From assembly GCA_947493145.1 (NCBI GenBank), contig CANLPZ010000002.1, forward strand, positions 248,001 through 312,000: DNA of 64,000 bases, given 5' to 3'. Positions 1 through 8,284 of this stretch are shown in pieces. Positions within the stretch are counted from its first letter, which is position 1, and every line of letters starts with the position of its first letter. Source of the stretch: an uncultured Paracoccaceae bacterium (lineage in GTDB: Bacteria; Pseudomonadota; Alphaproteobacteria; Rhodobacterales; Rhodobacteraceae). The notes beneath the pieces were generated by a model that did not search any database, was not told where the DNA came from, and saw nothing but the letters and a program-made list of their open reading frames with translations. The translations under genes and the position numbers were made by a program.

Positions 1-29
1 CTATGAAACGCGGCGGTTATTTAAACTGA
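1..29 (+). CDS. 3' end of an upstream gene (partial)
   Basis: An open frame runs from the left edge and ends in TGA at 27-29, reading ...KRGGYLN before the stop. The TGA shares its last base with the ATG of the phosphatase gene (TGATG), the type of coupling seen throughout this window. Only about nine codons are visible, so the product cannot be named and the call rests on the overlap alone. Confidence 0.35.
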
Positions 30-490
30 TGAAAGTCCTTTTTGTTTGTTTAGGTAATATTTGCCGCTCGCCCGCGGCCGAAGGTGTATTTCGTGATCTT
101 TGTCCCGAAGTCGAAACCGACAGTGCCGGAACCGCTGGTTGGCATATTGGGAAACCACCCTATGCGCCGATGATGGACGCGGCTAGGGCAAGAGGCCTTG
201 ATTACACAGATCTGCGCGCACGTCAGTTTATGCGCAACGATTTCGATCGGTTTGATTTGATCGTTGTTATGGACGATCAAAACTTAGCGGATGTGGAACG
301 GATGCGACCTGATGGTTCCAAAACACCTGTTAGGCTGTTCACAGATTTTGCAGATACGCCAATGAGCGAAGTCCCTGACCCGTACTATACACGCGATTTC
401 GACGGCGCGTTGGATCTGATTTCAGATTGCGCAAAAGGATTGCGCGATCAGCTGCAAACGGCAACCGCGACGTCAGCAAACTCTTTGTAA
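29..490 (+). CDS. Low molecular weight protein-tyrosine phosphatase
   Basis: A 153-residue cytoplasmic phosphatase that hydrolyses phosphotyrosine through a cysteinyl-phosphate intermediate. The P-loop CLGNICRS lies at the extreme N-terminus, with nucleophile Cys7 and Arg13 fitting the C(X5)R signature. The general-acid motif DPYY is at about residues 117-120. Length matches the single-domain family. No exopolysaccharide or kinase genes are visible nearby, so the substrate is unknown; arsenate reductases of the same fold are the main alternative, but there is no ars context. The start overlaps the preceding stop (TGATG). The 3' end overlaps the opposing gene by 43 bases. Confidence 0.93.
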   Translation: MKVLFVCLGNICRSPAAEGVFRDLCPEVETDSAGTAGWHIGKPPYAPMMDAARARGLDYTDLRARQFMRNDFDRFDLIVVMDDQNLADVERMRPDGSKTPVRLFTDFADTPMSEVPDPYYTRDFDGALDLISDCAKGLRDQLQTATATSANSL

Positions 491-759
491 CGCTTCCAAA
501 ATTTTTCTTTTGCGCGATTGTCTGATTGTCGTGTGTCTTGGGCTTTTTGCGGTTCCTTGAAAAAGGTCGCCGCCGTTCGTTGATCACGTTTGCTCAACGT
601 CATATCAGCGGCTTGCTGAATGCACCCGCACAGCTGACGTGTCGCCGCTTTGCGATCCGCCTTTAAACAGGCTGAGGAAATAGTGCTCGCCTGAACTACA
701 TATGTCCCCGCAGGGATTAGAATTGCCGCGATAAGCGCTGCTTTTAACATCGTTTTCAT
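448..759 (-). CDS. Small secreted conserved hypothetical protein
   Basis: A 103-residue protein with an N-terminal signal peptide (MKTMLKAALIAAILIP..., cleavage probably after VQA at about residue 24). It has cysteines in SSACLKAD, QLCGCIQQ and at the penultimate residue, plus a conserved-looking block FWKRYKEFADVAVAVCS at the C-terminus. The start at 759 is chosen over the ATG at 774 because it begins the signal peptide directly. Similar roseobacter proteins have sometimes been labelled arginine transporter, but nothing here supports transport: there is one export signal and no further membrane segment. It is probably periplasmic and may be disulfide-bonded. It is convergent with the phosphatase and overlaps its last 43 bases. 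Confidence 0.75.
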   Translation of the reverse strand: MKTMLKAALIAAILIPAGTYVVQASTISSACLKADRKAATRQLCGCIQQAADMTLSKRDQRTAATFFKEPQKAQDTRQSDNRAKEKFWKRYKEFADVAVAVCS

Positions 760-924
760 TTTTGCCTCGATCATCTTTGGGTGCCCACGTTGTCCGTGAT
801 GTCTGTCCCATTATGAGCTCATGTTTAAATCTTACAGCAAACCCGTGGTTTTTCAATTCAGGTTTTCCAAACGCTTCCGTGATGAGTGTTTTTTCGCCTT
901 TCCCACCATAGATGGGTTACATTT

Positions 925-940
925 TGTCTCATATGAGACA
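925..940. promoter_or_regulatory. Perfect 16-bp palindrome, probable TetR operator
   Basis: TGTCTCATATGAGACA is its own reverse complement and lies 10 bases upstream of the chosen TetR start at 951. Operators of TetR-family repressors are usually palindromes of 15-20 bp next to their own gene, so autoregulation of the tetR/desaturase pair is the natural reading. The binding assignment is an inference. Confidence 0.6.
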
Positions 941-950
941 TCATTGCCTC

Positions 951-1499
951 ATGATTCGTGTCAAACTATCTTCTCGAGCGGCCGTTATAGAGGCGGCCTT
1001 TTTAACTTTTGCGACGCATCCGACTGCGACCCTTACCGATGTGGCAAAGACCGCAGGAGTCGGGCGTGCAACGTTGCATAGGCATTTCGCGTCTCGCGAT
1101 GCGTTAATGGAAACATTGGCGCGTGTTGCGATGGAGGAGCTGAATGCCGCGGTCGAAGACGCGACCAAAAACGCAACCTCGTATGGTCAGGCCTTAGAAC
1201 AAACACTGCACGCGATCATTCCTTTGGCCAATCGCCAGTGGTTTTTGTCGTCTGACACAGCAGCGATGAGTGACGATTTAACAGAACTCTATGCAAAGGA
1301 TCGTGCGGAACTGTGTGATGCGATCGAACATGCGCGCATCGAAGGATTGTTTTCATCTGATGCAACAACCGACTGGATCGCCGATGTTTTTGACGCATTG
1401 GTTTATGCCGCCTGGGGGCAGGTTCGCGACGAAAAACTGACCCCCAAACAAGCCGCGAATTTGGCTTGGACCACATTTATTAATGGAGTTGGAAAATGA
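951..1499 (+). CDS. TetR family transcriptional regulator
   Basis: A 182-residue DNA-binding repressor. The N-terminal helix-turn-helix is clear: AAFLTFATHPTATLTDVAKTAG followed by VGRATLHRHFASRDALME, the typical TetR recognition helix with the HF motif. The C-terminal ligand domain is not informative. Starts at 912 and 933 are in frame, but they would put the 16-bp palindrome inside the gene, and 951 begins right before the first helix; no strong ribosome site distinguishes them. The gene overlaps the downstream desaturase-like gene (ATGA), so the two are co-translated and that gene is the likely target. The ligand is unknown. Confidence 0.88.
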   Translation: MIRVKLSSRAAVIEAAFLTFATHPTATLTDVAKTAGVGRATLHRHFASRDALMETLARVAMEELNAAVEDATKNATSYGQALEQTLHAIIPLANRQWFLSSDTAAMSDDLTELYAKDRAELCDAIEHARIEGLFSSDATTDWIADVFDALVYAAWGQVRDEKLTPKQAANLAWTTFINGVGK

Positions 1500-2343
1500 C
1501 ACCTAAAATTGTCGACGACATAGGCGTTCAAATTGACGAGGCATTTTTTTAATCGGGATCGCAATTTTGCTGATCGAATTGGCAGAAGCGGTTTTCAAAG
1601 GAACGTTTAAAAAGAAAACCTTTTTCGAAATGCTTGCCAGTGCTTCGACACAAATACCGTTTATCGCTGTCGAAATCTTTATCATGACGGGCGCTTATGT
1701 GGTGTTTTATGCACTCGCGTCCGATGTGATCCCATGGACATTTGAACTCAGTTGGCTAACGCTTGTCGGTGCGGTGTTTTTTGCGGATCTAACGTATTAT
1801 TGGGAACATCGTATCGCACATGAGGTTCGCATTTTGTGGACCCAGCACGCGGTCCATCATTCCAGCCGCGATTTTAATATCATAACCGGTATCCGCTTTG
1901 GCCCGCTTGAATCCGTATGGGCATTGATCGCCCATATCCCAATGGTTTTGATGGGGTTCCCCGCAGAATCCGTGTTGTTCGGGTCCCTTGTTGTATTGGC
2001 GTACCAAACTTGGATCCACACCGAAACAATTGGGAAACTTGGCCCCTTTGAACATGTGTTCAACACCCCGTCGCACCACCGTGTCCACCATGGGTCAGAC
2101 GCCAAATACCTTGACCGAAATTATGGTGGGATCACGATCATCTGGGACCGGTTGTTCGGAACGTACCAAGTCGAAGAAGAAACGTCCCGATATGGTCTGA
2201 CACGTGATTTCGATTCACAAAACCCTATGCATGTCTGGTTCTCCGAACTTCCAAGCTTAGCCAAGGATCTGCGTGGGGCGAGATCGGTAAAAGAGGCAAG
2301 CGGTTTCTTGTTCAAAGGCCCAGGTTGGCGCCCAAAACGTTAG
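1496..2343 (+). CDS. Sterol desaturase / fatty acid hydroxylase family protein, frameshifted near the N-terminus
   Basis: An integral-membrane di-iron oxygenase of the fatty acid hydroxylase superfamily. Three histidine clusters are visible: HRIAH, HAVHH and HRVHH, the expected ligand set. Several hydrophobic segments surround them. The ATG at 1496 overlaps the tetR stop (ATGA) and gives MTPKIVDDIGVQIDEAFF and then a stop. The rest of the protein lies in the -1 frame, starting LIGIAILLIELAEAVF in the first membrane segment. The break is at a run of seven T (1544-1550); eight T would join the frames exactly. As written, only initiation inside (TTG 1567 or later) or slippage would give product. 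It may be a sequencing error, slippage control or a recent pseudogene. The substrate is unknown. Confidence 0.8.
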
Positions 2344-2924
2344 CGCCGTAATTTATGTTCTAGATTTGCTCGAACTGCGGGCCATTCATGGGGTAAGATT
2401 GAATACACACAGGTGTCGCGCATCGACCCATTGTCCATGACCATATGATTGCGCAGCACCCCATCCAGCTTTGCCCCCAACCGTTCGATTGCGGTGCGAC
2501 TTTGTTGGTTCATAAAATGGGTGCGAAATTCAACCGCGTTACAGCCCAACACGTCAAAGGCATGGGTAAGAAGCAACAGCTTGCATTGGGTGTTGATCCC
2601 AGTTCGCTGTGCGGATTTTCGATACCACGTCGATCCGATCTCAACCCGCTTGTTGACCGCATCGATGTTCATATATGTTGTCATTCCGACCGCACGGTCT
2701 GTGGCCGGATCAACAACCGCAAAGGCGCGCATATCTCGCAGCGAATTCCGTCGATCAATCTCTGTCGGTATGTCCTTTGGCTTTGGCACCGTCGTATACC
2801 ACAACCCCGCCAAATCCCCATCGCCCGCAGCCTCGGCCAAATCATCTGCATGATCGGGCGACAACGGCATCAACGCCGCGAAACGCCCCTCAAGGGCTGT
2901 ATGTTTAGGCCAGTCAGACATCAT
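2340..2924 (-). CDS. GNAT family N-acetyltransferase (RimJ/RimL type)
   Basis: A 194-residue acetyl-CoA-dependent N-acetyltransferase. The layout is that of the RimJ/RimL branch: an N-terminal strand region (TALEGRFAALMPLSPDH), a central GSTWYRKSAQRTGINTQCKLLLL block that forms the acetyl-CoA-binding turn and helix, then NQQSRTAIERLGAKLDG, the hallmark motif of this branch, and a C-terminal YSILPHEWP segment typical of spermidine/ribosomal-protein-like acetyltransferases. The start at 2924 (ATG ATG) has GGAGG just upstream. Its stop overlaps that of the desaturase gene tail to tail. The substrate is unknown. Confidence 0.85.
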   Translation of the reverse strand: MMSDWPKHTALEGRFAALMPLSPDHADDLAEAAGDGDLAGLWYTTVPKPKDIPTEIDRRNSLRDMRAFAVVDPATDRAVGMTTYMNIDAVNKRVEIGSTWYRKSAQRTGINTQCKLLLLTHAFDVLGCNAVEFRTHFMNQQSRTAIERLGAKLDGVLRNHMVMDNGSMRDTCVYSILPHEWPAVRANLEHKLRR

Positions 2925-3005
2925 GCGCCTCCGATTGTTCAGATCAAAATAAAACGCGAAGGCCACAGACGGTCAATTGAAACAATGTGCGGGGTACAAA
3001 AGGGG

Positions 3006-4481
3006 TTAAAGGTCGGGCCAAAGATCGATCAAACGTTTCGCTAGATCCGCAAGCCATGACGCAACCTTTTCTTTCTTCATCAACCCTTCGCTTTGCGATT
3101 GAATGGTATTGATCCAGTTGGTCAACGTGGCGATCACGCTTTTCGGTGGTTTTTCCCCTTCTGACGCGGCCTTGGCCAAATCTGTCATCGCGGCCTTAAC
3201 GTCGTCCTCAAGAATGTCCGCTAACTCTTCCGGCGCTTTTTCAAGATCATCTAGTACATCTTGAAGCACAGGCTGATGATCGGGAAGCGCTGCAAAGCGG
3301 GCTAGTTTTTCATCAATTGTGGCATTTTTTTCGCGCAGGCCAACCGATCCTGCCCCCAATGTATTCGCCAATTGAGAAAGCGTTTGGTCATCGGGGTATT
3401 CACCGCAGGCAATGCGGGCCTCTAATGACTGCCGCGCGTTCTCATAAGAAATCGCGATATGTGTCGGCGAATTGAATAGGTCCTTATGGGCTAATTCAAT
3501 TAAAATCACTTCGCTGGAATTGGAATGCAGACCATTGCGCCCGTCTTGGGATAAGGCTACTGCCAGCATCAGTTTCGTTTGCGTGATCGCAAAATTTAAA
3601 AACTCTGCGTCGGTTTTAATCGCTGGTGAAAACTCAAAACTTGTTCCATCGGCCTTTGGTCGAACTTCGCGGTCGATATTAGTGAGCTCTATGACCTTTT
3701 TCTGCTGCGCAGGGTCTATGCTCTGTCCAAGAGCGGTTTGGCCGGATTGATGAAAACCTTCTAACCGCGCTTGGTGATTAGATTGATTGAGAATGATGTG
3801 AATCTGAGCCGCTATGATTTTCGGTGCATTTTCGCCTTCCCAAAGATAGTCTTCAATTTCCGCAATTCTCTGTAGCGTTTCTCTTGAAAAGCTTTTTTCA
3901 CCAGCGATTTCGAATTTTAGCCAAGTGGTCCAAAATCCAAACGGGTCGTCCGTACCATTTTTTTCATTTTGCAACTTGGTATAACTCGATTGAACGAATT
4001 CTGGTGGGTATCCTCCCCATAACCCCCGTTCCTGATACTCTTTAAAAATTCCTTGGCTGTTTCCTTTGATTGTCGAAGAAAGTCCAGCATCTCGATTGAA
4101 AGCATCGAAAGCTCCCTCTAGTTCGTAAAGAGTGGAAAAATCGAAGCATGCGCTTAAAGCGAGAGTGTGAACATTTTTGGTTATATTTTCAACTTTATCG
4201 TAGTTGTCGATAAGGGTGAAAGTCATCTCTTCTGCAATAAGGTTGTCCGCAATACTTCTCCACAAACTAGCAACCTCATTAGTTGTTGAAGTGGCTGCTA
4301 AATATTTGAACAAAAGGGCCCGCAAGGCTGCGAGTTTCGTTTTGGAAGTAAAAAACGAGCTTTCAATTTGTAGCGCTAATGGTGCGTAGCGTAACCCATG
4401 CCTAAATTCTAATTGGGCTCTCGCGATAGGCGCTCGGTTTTCAAGCCAACCTTTAAGTTGTTCTAGGTTCCAAAATTCCAT
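3006..4481 (-). CDS. Hypothetical protein, 491 residues
   Basis: I do not recognise this family. The protein is soluble and mostly helical in character, without signal peptide or membrane segment. It starts [16 protein letters not shown]. The C-terminal third is acidic and helical ([26 protein letters not shown] split over two helices), followed by a Trp-containing end ([12 protein letters not shown]..., [17 protein letters not shown]). The start at 4481 is preferred to a TTG at 4502. It is divergent from lepA, with about 77 bases between the starts. The 5' half looks more A+T-rich than the neighbouring genes, which hints at acquisition. Nothing in the sequence supports an enzymatic role. Confidence 0.75.
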   Translation of the reverse strand: MEFWNLEQLKGWLENRAPIARAQLEFRHGLRYAPLALQIESSFFTSKTKLAALRALLFKYLAATSTTNEVASLWRSIADNLIAEEMTFTLIDNYDKVENITKNVHTLALSACFDFSTLYELEGAFDAFNRDAGLSSTIKGNSQGIFKEYQERGLWGGYPPEFVQSSYTKLQNEKNGTDDPFGFWTTWLKFEIAGEKSFSRETLQRIAEIEDYLWEGENAPKIIAAQIHIILNQSNHQARLEGFHQSGQTALGQSIDPAQQKKVIELTNIDREVRPKADGTSFEFSPAIKTDAEFLNFAITQTKLMLAVALSQDGRNGLHSNSSEVILIELAHKDLFNSPTHIAISYENARQSLEARIACGEYPDDQTLSQLANTLGAGSVGLREKNATIDEKLARFAALPDHQPVLQDVLDDLEKAPEELADILEDDVKAAMTDLAKAASEGEKPPKSVIATLTNWINTIQSQSEGLMKKEKVASWLADLAKRLIDLWPDL

Positions 4482-4558
4482 TTTGTGTTTTCTTCTTTGC
4501 AAGAATACTCAAAATCACCCCGCTTGACCAAAGCGCAAAGGTGGATCATATCCCAACC

Positions 4559-6358
4559 ATGACTGATCTGAACAAAATCCGCAATTTCTCGATCGTGGCG
4601 CATATTGACCACGGGAAATCCACGCTGGCTGACCGCTTGATCCAAGAGACGGGCACCGTGGAAGACCGCGATATGAAGGCCCAACTGCTTGACAGTATGG
4701 ACATCGAACGCGAACGCGGGATCACGATTAAGGCCAACACGGTTCGGATCGAATATAAGGCCGATGATGGGGAGGATTATGTCCTCAACCTGATCGACAC
4801 CCCCGGCCACGTTGACTTTGCTTACGAGGTCTCTCGCTCCATGCGCGCGGTCGAAGGATCGCTCTTGGTGGTCGACAGCACCCAAGGGGTCGAGGCGCAG
4901 ACGCTGGCCAACGTCTACCAAGCGATTGATGCGGACCACGAGATTGTTCCGATCTTGAACAAGATCGACTTGCCAGCCTCTGACTGTGACCGCGTCGCCG
5001 AACAGATCGAAGACGTGATCGGTATCGATGCCACGGGCGCCATTCAGGTCAGCGCGAAAACGGGGCAGGGCATCCGCGAAACGTTGGAAGCAATCGTTAC
5101 CGAACTTCCCCATCCAGAAGGCAATGCCGACGCACCGCTCAAGGCGATGCTGGTCGACAGTTGGTATGACGCTTACCTTGGCGTGATCGTTCTGGTGCGC
5201 ATCATCGACGGCAAATTGAAAAAGGGTGACCGGATCAAAATGATCTCGACCAATGCCGTCTACCCTGTGGACCGCATCGGCGTCTTCCGTCCCGAAATGG
5301 ACGTCATCGACGAACTTGGGCCTGGTGAAATCGGCTTTCTAACAGCCTCGATCAAACAGGTGCGCGACACCCGTGTTGGCGACACCGTCACGCACGAGAA
5401 AAAGGGCACGACTGAGGCGCTAGACGGCTTTAAACCGGCGCAGCCCGTGGTGTTCTGTGGGCTCTTCCCTGTGGACAGTGCAGAGTTTGAGGACCTGCGC
5501 GACGCCATCGAAAAGCTGGCGCTGAATGACGCCTCGTTTTCCTATGAAATGGAAACCTCTGCCGCGCTTGGCTTCGGCTTTCGCTGCGGCTTCCTTGGGC
5601 TGTTACACCTTGAGGTCATCCGCGACCGGATTGAGCGCGAATACAACATCGAACTGATCACCACGGCCCCGTCGGTGATTTATCACGTCTATATGCGTGA
5701 CGGCACGATGATCGAATTGCATAATCCCGCGGATATGCCGGACCTGACGCTTGTGGACCATTTGGAGGAACCACGGATCAAGGCCACCATCCTTGTGCCA
5801 GATGAATATCTCGGCGATGTGTTGAAACTCTGCCAAGACCGCCGCGGTATCCAAGAGGACTTGACCTATGCCGGTACCCGCGCAATGGCCGTCTATGACC
5901 TACCATTGAACGAGGTGGTGTTTGATTTCTACGACCGTCTGAAATCGGTCACCAAAGGATACGCGTCCTTTGACTATCAAATGACCGGATACCGCGAGGA
6001 CCGTTTGGTCAAAATGTCGATCCTTGTGAACGAAGAACCCGTGGACGCTCTGTCGACCATGGTGCATTTCGACCGCGCCGAACAACGCGGCCGCGCGATG
6101 GTGGAAAAGCTAAAAGACCTAATCCCCCGTCACATGTTCAAAATCCCGATCCAAGCGGCGATTGGAGGTCGTGTGATTGCCCGTGAGACATTGTCCGCCA
6201 TGCGCAAAGACGTGACCGCCAAATGCTACGGCGGCGACGCTACCCGTAAGAAGAAGCTGCTGGAAAAGCAGAAAAAGGGTAAGAAAAAGATGCGCCAGTT
6301 TGGCCGTGTGGACATCCCGCAAGAGGCGTTTATTTCAGCACTCAAAATGGATGATTGA
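4559..6358 (+). CDS. lepA: Elongation factor 4 (LepA), ribosome-associated GTPase
   Basis: A 599-residue translational GTPase that acts on stalled or mistranslocated ribosomes. G1 [14 protein letters not shown], the G2-region [11 protein letters not shown]3 DTPGHVDF and G4 NKIDLP are all present, followed by the EF-G-like domains. The LepA-specific C-terminal domain carries [29 protein letters not shown] and ends LKMDD. The start at 4559 gives the family-typical [19 protein letters not shown]; an in-frame GTG at 4541 is possible. Coding sequence looks richer in G+C and preferred codons than the neighbours, as expected for a housekeeping gene. The stop is shared with the next gene's ATG (TGATG). 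Confidence 0.98.
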   Translation: MTDLNKIRNFSIVAHIDHGKSTLADRLIQETGTVEDRDMKAQLLDSMDIERERGITIKANTVRIEYKADDGEDYVLNLIDTPGHVDFAYEVSRSMRAVEGSLLVVDSTQGVEAQTLANVYQAIDADHEIVPILNKIDLPASDCDRVAEQIEDVIGIDATGAIQVSAKTGQGIRETLEAIVTELPHPEGNADAPLKAMLVDSWYDAYLGVIVLVRIIDGKLKKGDRIKMISTNAVYPVDRIGVFRPEMDVIDELGPGEIGFLTASIKQVRDTRVGDTVTHEKKGTTEALDGFKPAQPVVFCGLFPVDSAEFEDLRDAIEKLALNDASFSYEMETSAALGFGFRCGFLGLLHLEVIRDRIEREYNIELITTAPSVIYHVYMRDGTMIELHNPADMPDLTLVDHLEEPRIKATILVPDEYLGDVLKLCQDRRGIQEDLTYAGTRAMAVYDLPLNEVVFDFYDRLKSVTKGYASFDYQMTGYREDRLVKMSILVNEEPVDALSTMVHFDRAEQRGRAMVEKLKDLIPRHMFKIPIQAAIGGRVIARETLSAMRKDVTAKCYGGDATRKKKLLEKQKKGKKKMRQFGRVDIPQEAFISALKMDD

Positions 6359-6915
6359 TGTCTGTTGACCCCAGAATAGCAGCCAATTTTGTTTTGGAGA
6401 CACGTGAGTTTTTGGGGCTTACAACCACTCAAATTGAACTTCAAAAGTTACTGTATTTTTCGCACGAGGCCCATTTGCTTCAAACGCGTCAACCTCTTGT
6501 AAATGGTTTTTTTGAGGCATGGAAATATGGCCCAGTTCATCCAGACGTTTACAATTCGTTTAAAGTTTTTAAAGGCAAGCCAATTAAAGGTCGAGCAAAG
6601 AAGCGAGACTTATTTACCAAAGTGGAAACCGATCTTGTTCGCCTTAACGATACTGAAAAGATTAGGCACATCGTTGAAGTTGTAACAAGGCTCAGCAGAT
6701 TTACAGCAGGCGAACTGGTCGCACTTTCTCATGCTAAAGGCGGCCCTTGGCACTCTGTAGTGGAGAGTGCTAATTTAACTGTTGCTTTAGGTATGAGGAT
6801 CACAGATGATGTGATTCTATCGAACAGAGCACACAGCATGTTGATGAGGGAGGGTCGGCCTGCTGCAATTGCAGAGGAAATGATCTATGACGAGTCGCCG
6901 CTTACCAGAAACTGA
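6358..6915 (+). CDS. Panacea domain (DUF4065, SocA/GepA-like) protein, probable antitoxin
   Basis: A 185-residue protein with the recognisable Panacea core: LQKLLYFSHEAHLL near residue 30, then GFFEAWKYGPVHPDVYNSFK at about 50-70. These correspond to the family's YxxH-type and GPV hallmarks, followed by the helical C-terminal part with GGPWHSV. Panacea domains are known as antitoxins with many unrelated toxin partners, and as SocA, the proteolysis adaptor of Caulobacter. The ATG uses the last base of the lepA stop and has no Shine-Dalgarno sequence, so translation is probably coupled to lepA. Base composition drops clearly in G+C compared with lepA, suggesting transfer. It overlaps the next gene by 29 bases. 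Confidence 0.85.
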   Translation: MSVDPRIAANFVLETREFLGLTTTQIELQKLLYFSHEAHLLQTRQPLVNGFFEAWKYGPVHPDVYNSFKVFKGKPIKGRAKKRDLFTKVETDLVRLNDTEKIRHIVEVVTRLSRFTAGELVALSHAKGGPWHSVVESANLTVALGMRITDDVILSNRAHSMLMREGRPAAIAEEMIYDESPLTRN

Positions 6916-7603
6916 TATTGCTAAAATCTGCGTCCGTCCCATATCTGAACAATATAGGCTGCTACGTGGGAAGAAAAGTTTTCGCCCGCCGCATAGTCTT
7001 GAAGCGACTCGGAGAAATTTGGCATCATTAATAGGCGTGGATACGCCGATGTTTCCGGGTAAGAAGGTTACCCCTGAGGAAGCTTTAACGGCCTTAGAAC
7101 GATCAATTTCGCGACAAGAAGACAGAGTGCCAAATTTATTGAGAGCGAAGTCAATCTTGCAGTTCAGAGAAAATTCAGTGCAACGTGCTGCTGAAGAGCA
7201 TATGCGAGGTCATCGTGTAACTTTAGACAACACAATTAACCTCACTCACTCATTGTTGATCGAAATAGATTCAAAACCAACAATTCCCTTCTTTGATTTG
7301 CGAAAATCCGGTCACTTGACTGCTGACGCTCGAGATTTTGTTTTTGCAATGAACTTCCACCTTCTAGTTGACGCTTTGGAAGAGTTTCGCGATTTTGGAC
7401 TTGTTATCCTGAATTATTGGGAGGATTCTGCTAGTAATTTTGGAATAACACCAATTCAATTCGGCGGAACTCCTAGATATTCATTCGAAGAACTGACAGA
7501 CATGGTAGCTCGTACTTATCGAATTTGGCTTGAAATCCTAGAAGAAAGAAAGGCCAAGGGAGAACCAGATGAAGGGCATGGCCCATTGTTTGCTTCTGCT
7601 TAA
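6887..7603 (+). CDS. Hypothetical protein paired with the Panacea gene, candidate toxin
   Basis: A 238-residue soluble protein of a family I do not recognise. No nuclease, kinase, ADP-ribosyltransferase or membrane signature is evident. The middle (INLTHSLLIEIDSKPTIPFFDLRKSGHL) and the C-terminal helix-rich part (MNFHLLVDALEEFRDFGLVILNYWED) look conserved in character. A good ribosome site GAGGAA sits 8 bases before the ATG, inside the Panacea gene; the 29-base overlap and shared A+T-rich composition make the two one unit. The toxin role is inferred only from this pairing. It may instead be a target-recognition partner. Confidence 0.6.
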   Translation: MTSRRLPETDIAKICVRPISEQYRLLRGKKSFRPPHSLEATRRNLASLIGVDTPMFPGKKVTPEEALTALERSISRQEDRVPNLLRAKSILQFRENSVQRAAEEHMRGHRVTLDNTINLTHSLLIEIDSKPTIPFFDLRKSGHLTADARDFVFAMNFHLLVDALEEFRDFGLVILNYWEDSASNFGITPIQFGGTPRYSFEELTDMVARTYRIWLEILEERKAKGEPDEGHGPLFASA

Positions 7604-7654
7604 TGCCAAATCTCCGATTTGGCAGCGCCCGATCCTCCCCCATGGGGAGGGCGC
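7604..7654 (+). terminator. Two adjacent hairpins after the Panacea pair
   Basis: Directly after the TAA lies TGCCAAATC-TCC-GATTTGGCA (7604-7624), a perfect 9-bp stem with a 3-base loop. It is followed by CCTCCCC-CAT-GGGGAGG (7634-7650), framed by GCGCCC and GGGCGC. Neither has a T tract, so this may be a factor-assisted terminator, an mRNA 3'-end stabiliser or a boundary repeat of the inserted module. Confidence 0.5.
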
Positions 7655-7741
7655 TTCTCGCCCACCCCTCGGCTCGGACGCGGTTGAACTGACAAGATAG
7701 CCTTAGAAAAAACGACAAATCCCTCTTCCTCATCCGTGTAA

Positions 7742-7761
7742 CTCCTAGACCCCAATAGGAG
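7742..7761 (+). promoter_or_regulatory. Hairpin covering the ribosome site of the 39-residue protein gene
   Basis: CTCCTA (7742-7747) can pair with TAGGAG (7756-7761) across an 8-base loop, and TAGGAG contains the Shine-Dalgarno sequence of the ATG at 7768. The arrangement could hold translation down until the stem opens. Six base pairs is short, so the effect is speculative. Confidence 0.3.
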
Positions 7762-7767
7762 ACACGT

Positions 7768-7887
7768 ATGACCAAAGCGGCATTACTTTATATTTCGATC
7801 TTTATTCTGGGCGGGCTGAGCCTTGCCACTGTGGCGACCTCGGACACGCTTAATGGCTGCGATAAGCGGATCGTGTCAGACCTCTAA
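7768..7887 (+). CDS. Small membrane or secreted protein, 39 residues
   Basis: A 39-codon ORF with ATAGGAG seven bases before the ATG. The product begins MTKAALLYISIFILGGLSLA, one hydrophobic segment that could be a membrane anchor or signal peptide, followed by a short polar tail with a single cysteine (NGCDKRIVSDL). The strong ribosome site and the clean stop support a real gene. Its last 12 bases overlap the opposing Dabb gene. Function unknown. Confidence 0.6.
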   Translation: MTKAALLYISIFILGGLSLATVATSDTLNGCDKRIVSDL

Positions 7888-8184
7888 GTCGACCACCAAC
7901 AACCCGTCGGGCCCGCCTTCAAGCGCGGCAACAAGACGTGCGCCGGCAGCTTGGTGATCTGGGTGCACAAGATAGGCATCACGCGCAGCGGTGTCGCGAA
8001 ATAAAATGGTAAAGCCATGCGTATATCCGCGCCCGAACCCTTCGGCGGAAACATCGGCGCCAAAGTGCATATCGGTGATCCCATCGACCACATCACGCAG
8101 CGCTAAAAGATCCGACCAAATGGCGGTTAGTTCCGTCTTTGGCGTCGTTTCTGCAACGTTCAAAAGGACAATGTGCTGGATCAT
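7876..8184 (-). CDS. Dabb (stress-responsive alpha/beta barrel) domain protein
   Basis: A 102-residue ferredoxin-like-fold protein. It opens MIQHIVLLNV, the first beta strand of the Dabb family, has the conserved FTILFRDTAARDAYLVHPDHQ segment (the PDH/HPxH region) and ends in a strand LLVVDLEV. Family members dimerise into a barrel; some bind small hydrophobic ligands or act as cyclases, but most have no known role. No partner gene is adjacent, so no substrate can be proposed. Confidence 0.88.
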   Translation of the reverse strand: MIQHIVLLNVAETTPKTELTAIWSDLLALRDVVDGITDMHFGADVSAEGFGRGYTHGFTILFRDTAARDAYLVHPDHQAAGARLVAALEGGPDGLLVVDLEV

Positions 8185-8284
8185 CGTTCAACCTTAGCGG
8201 TGAAAAGGGCACGATTCCAGCGTCTTGACGGGTGAATTTGATTTTTCCCCTTTGCCTTTGGGCGAACTGCGTTACGATTCAATT

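Noticed and set aside
4463..5113. 216-codon frame antisense to the start of lepA
   Set aside because: It lies opposite lepA, follows its codon pattern in mirror image and has no ribosome site or family features.
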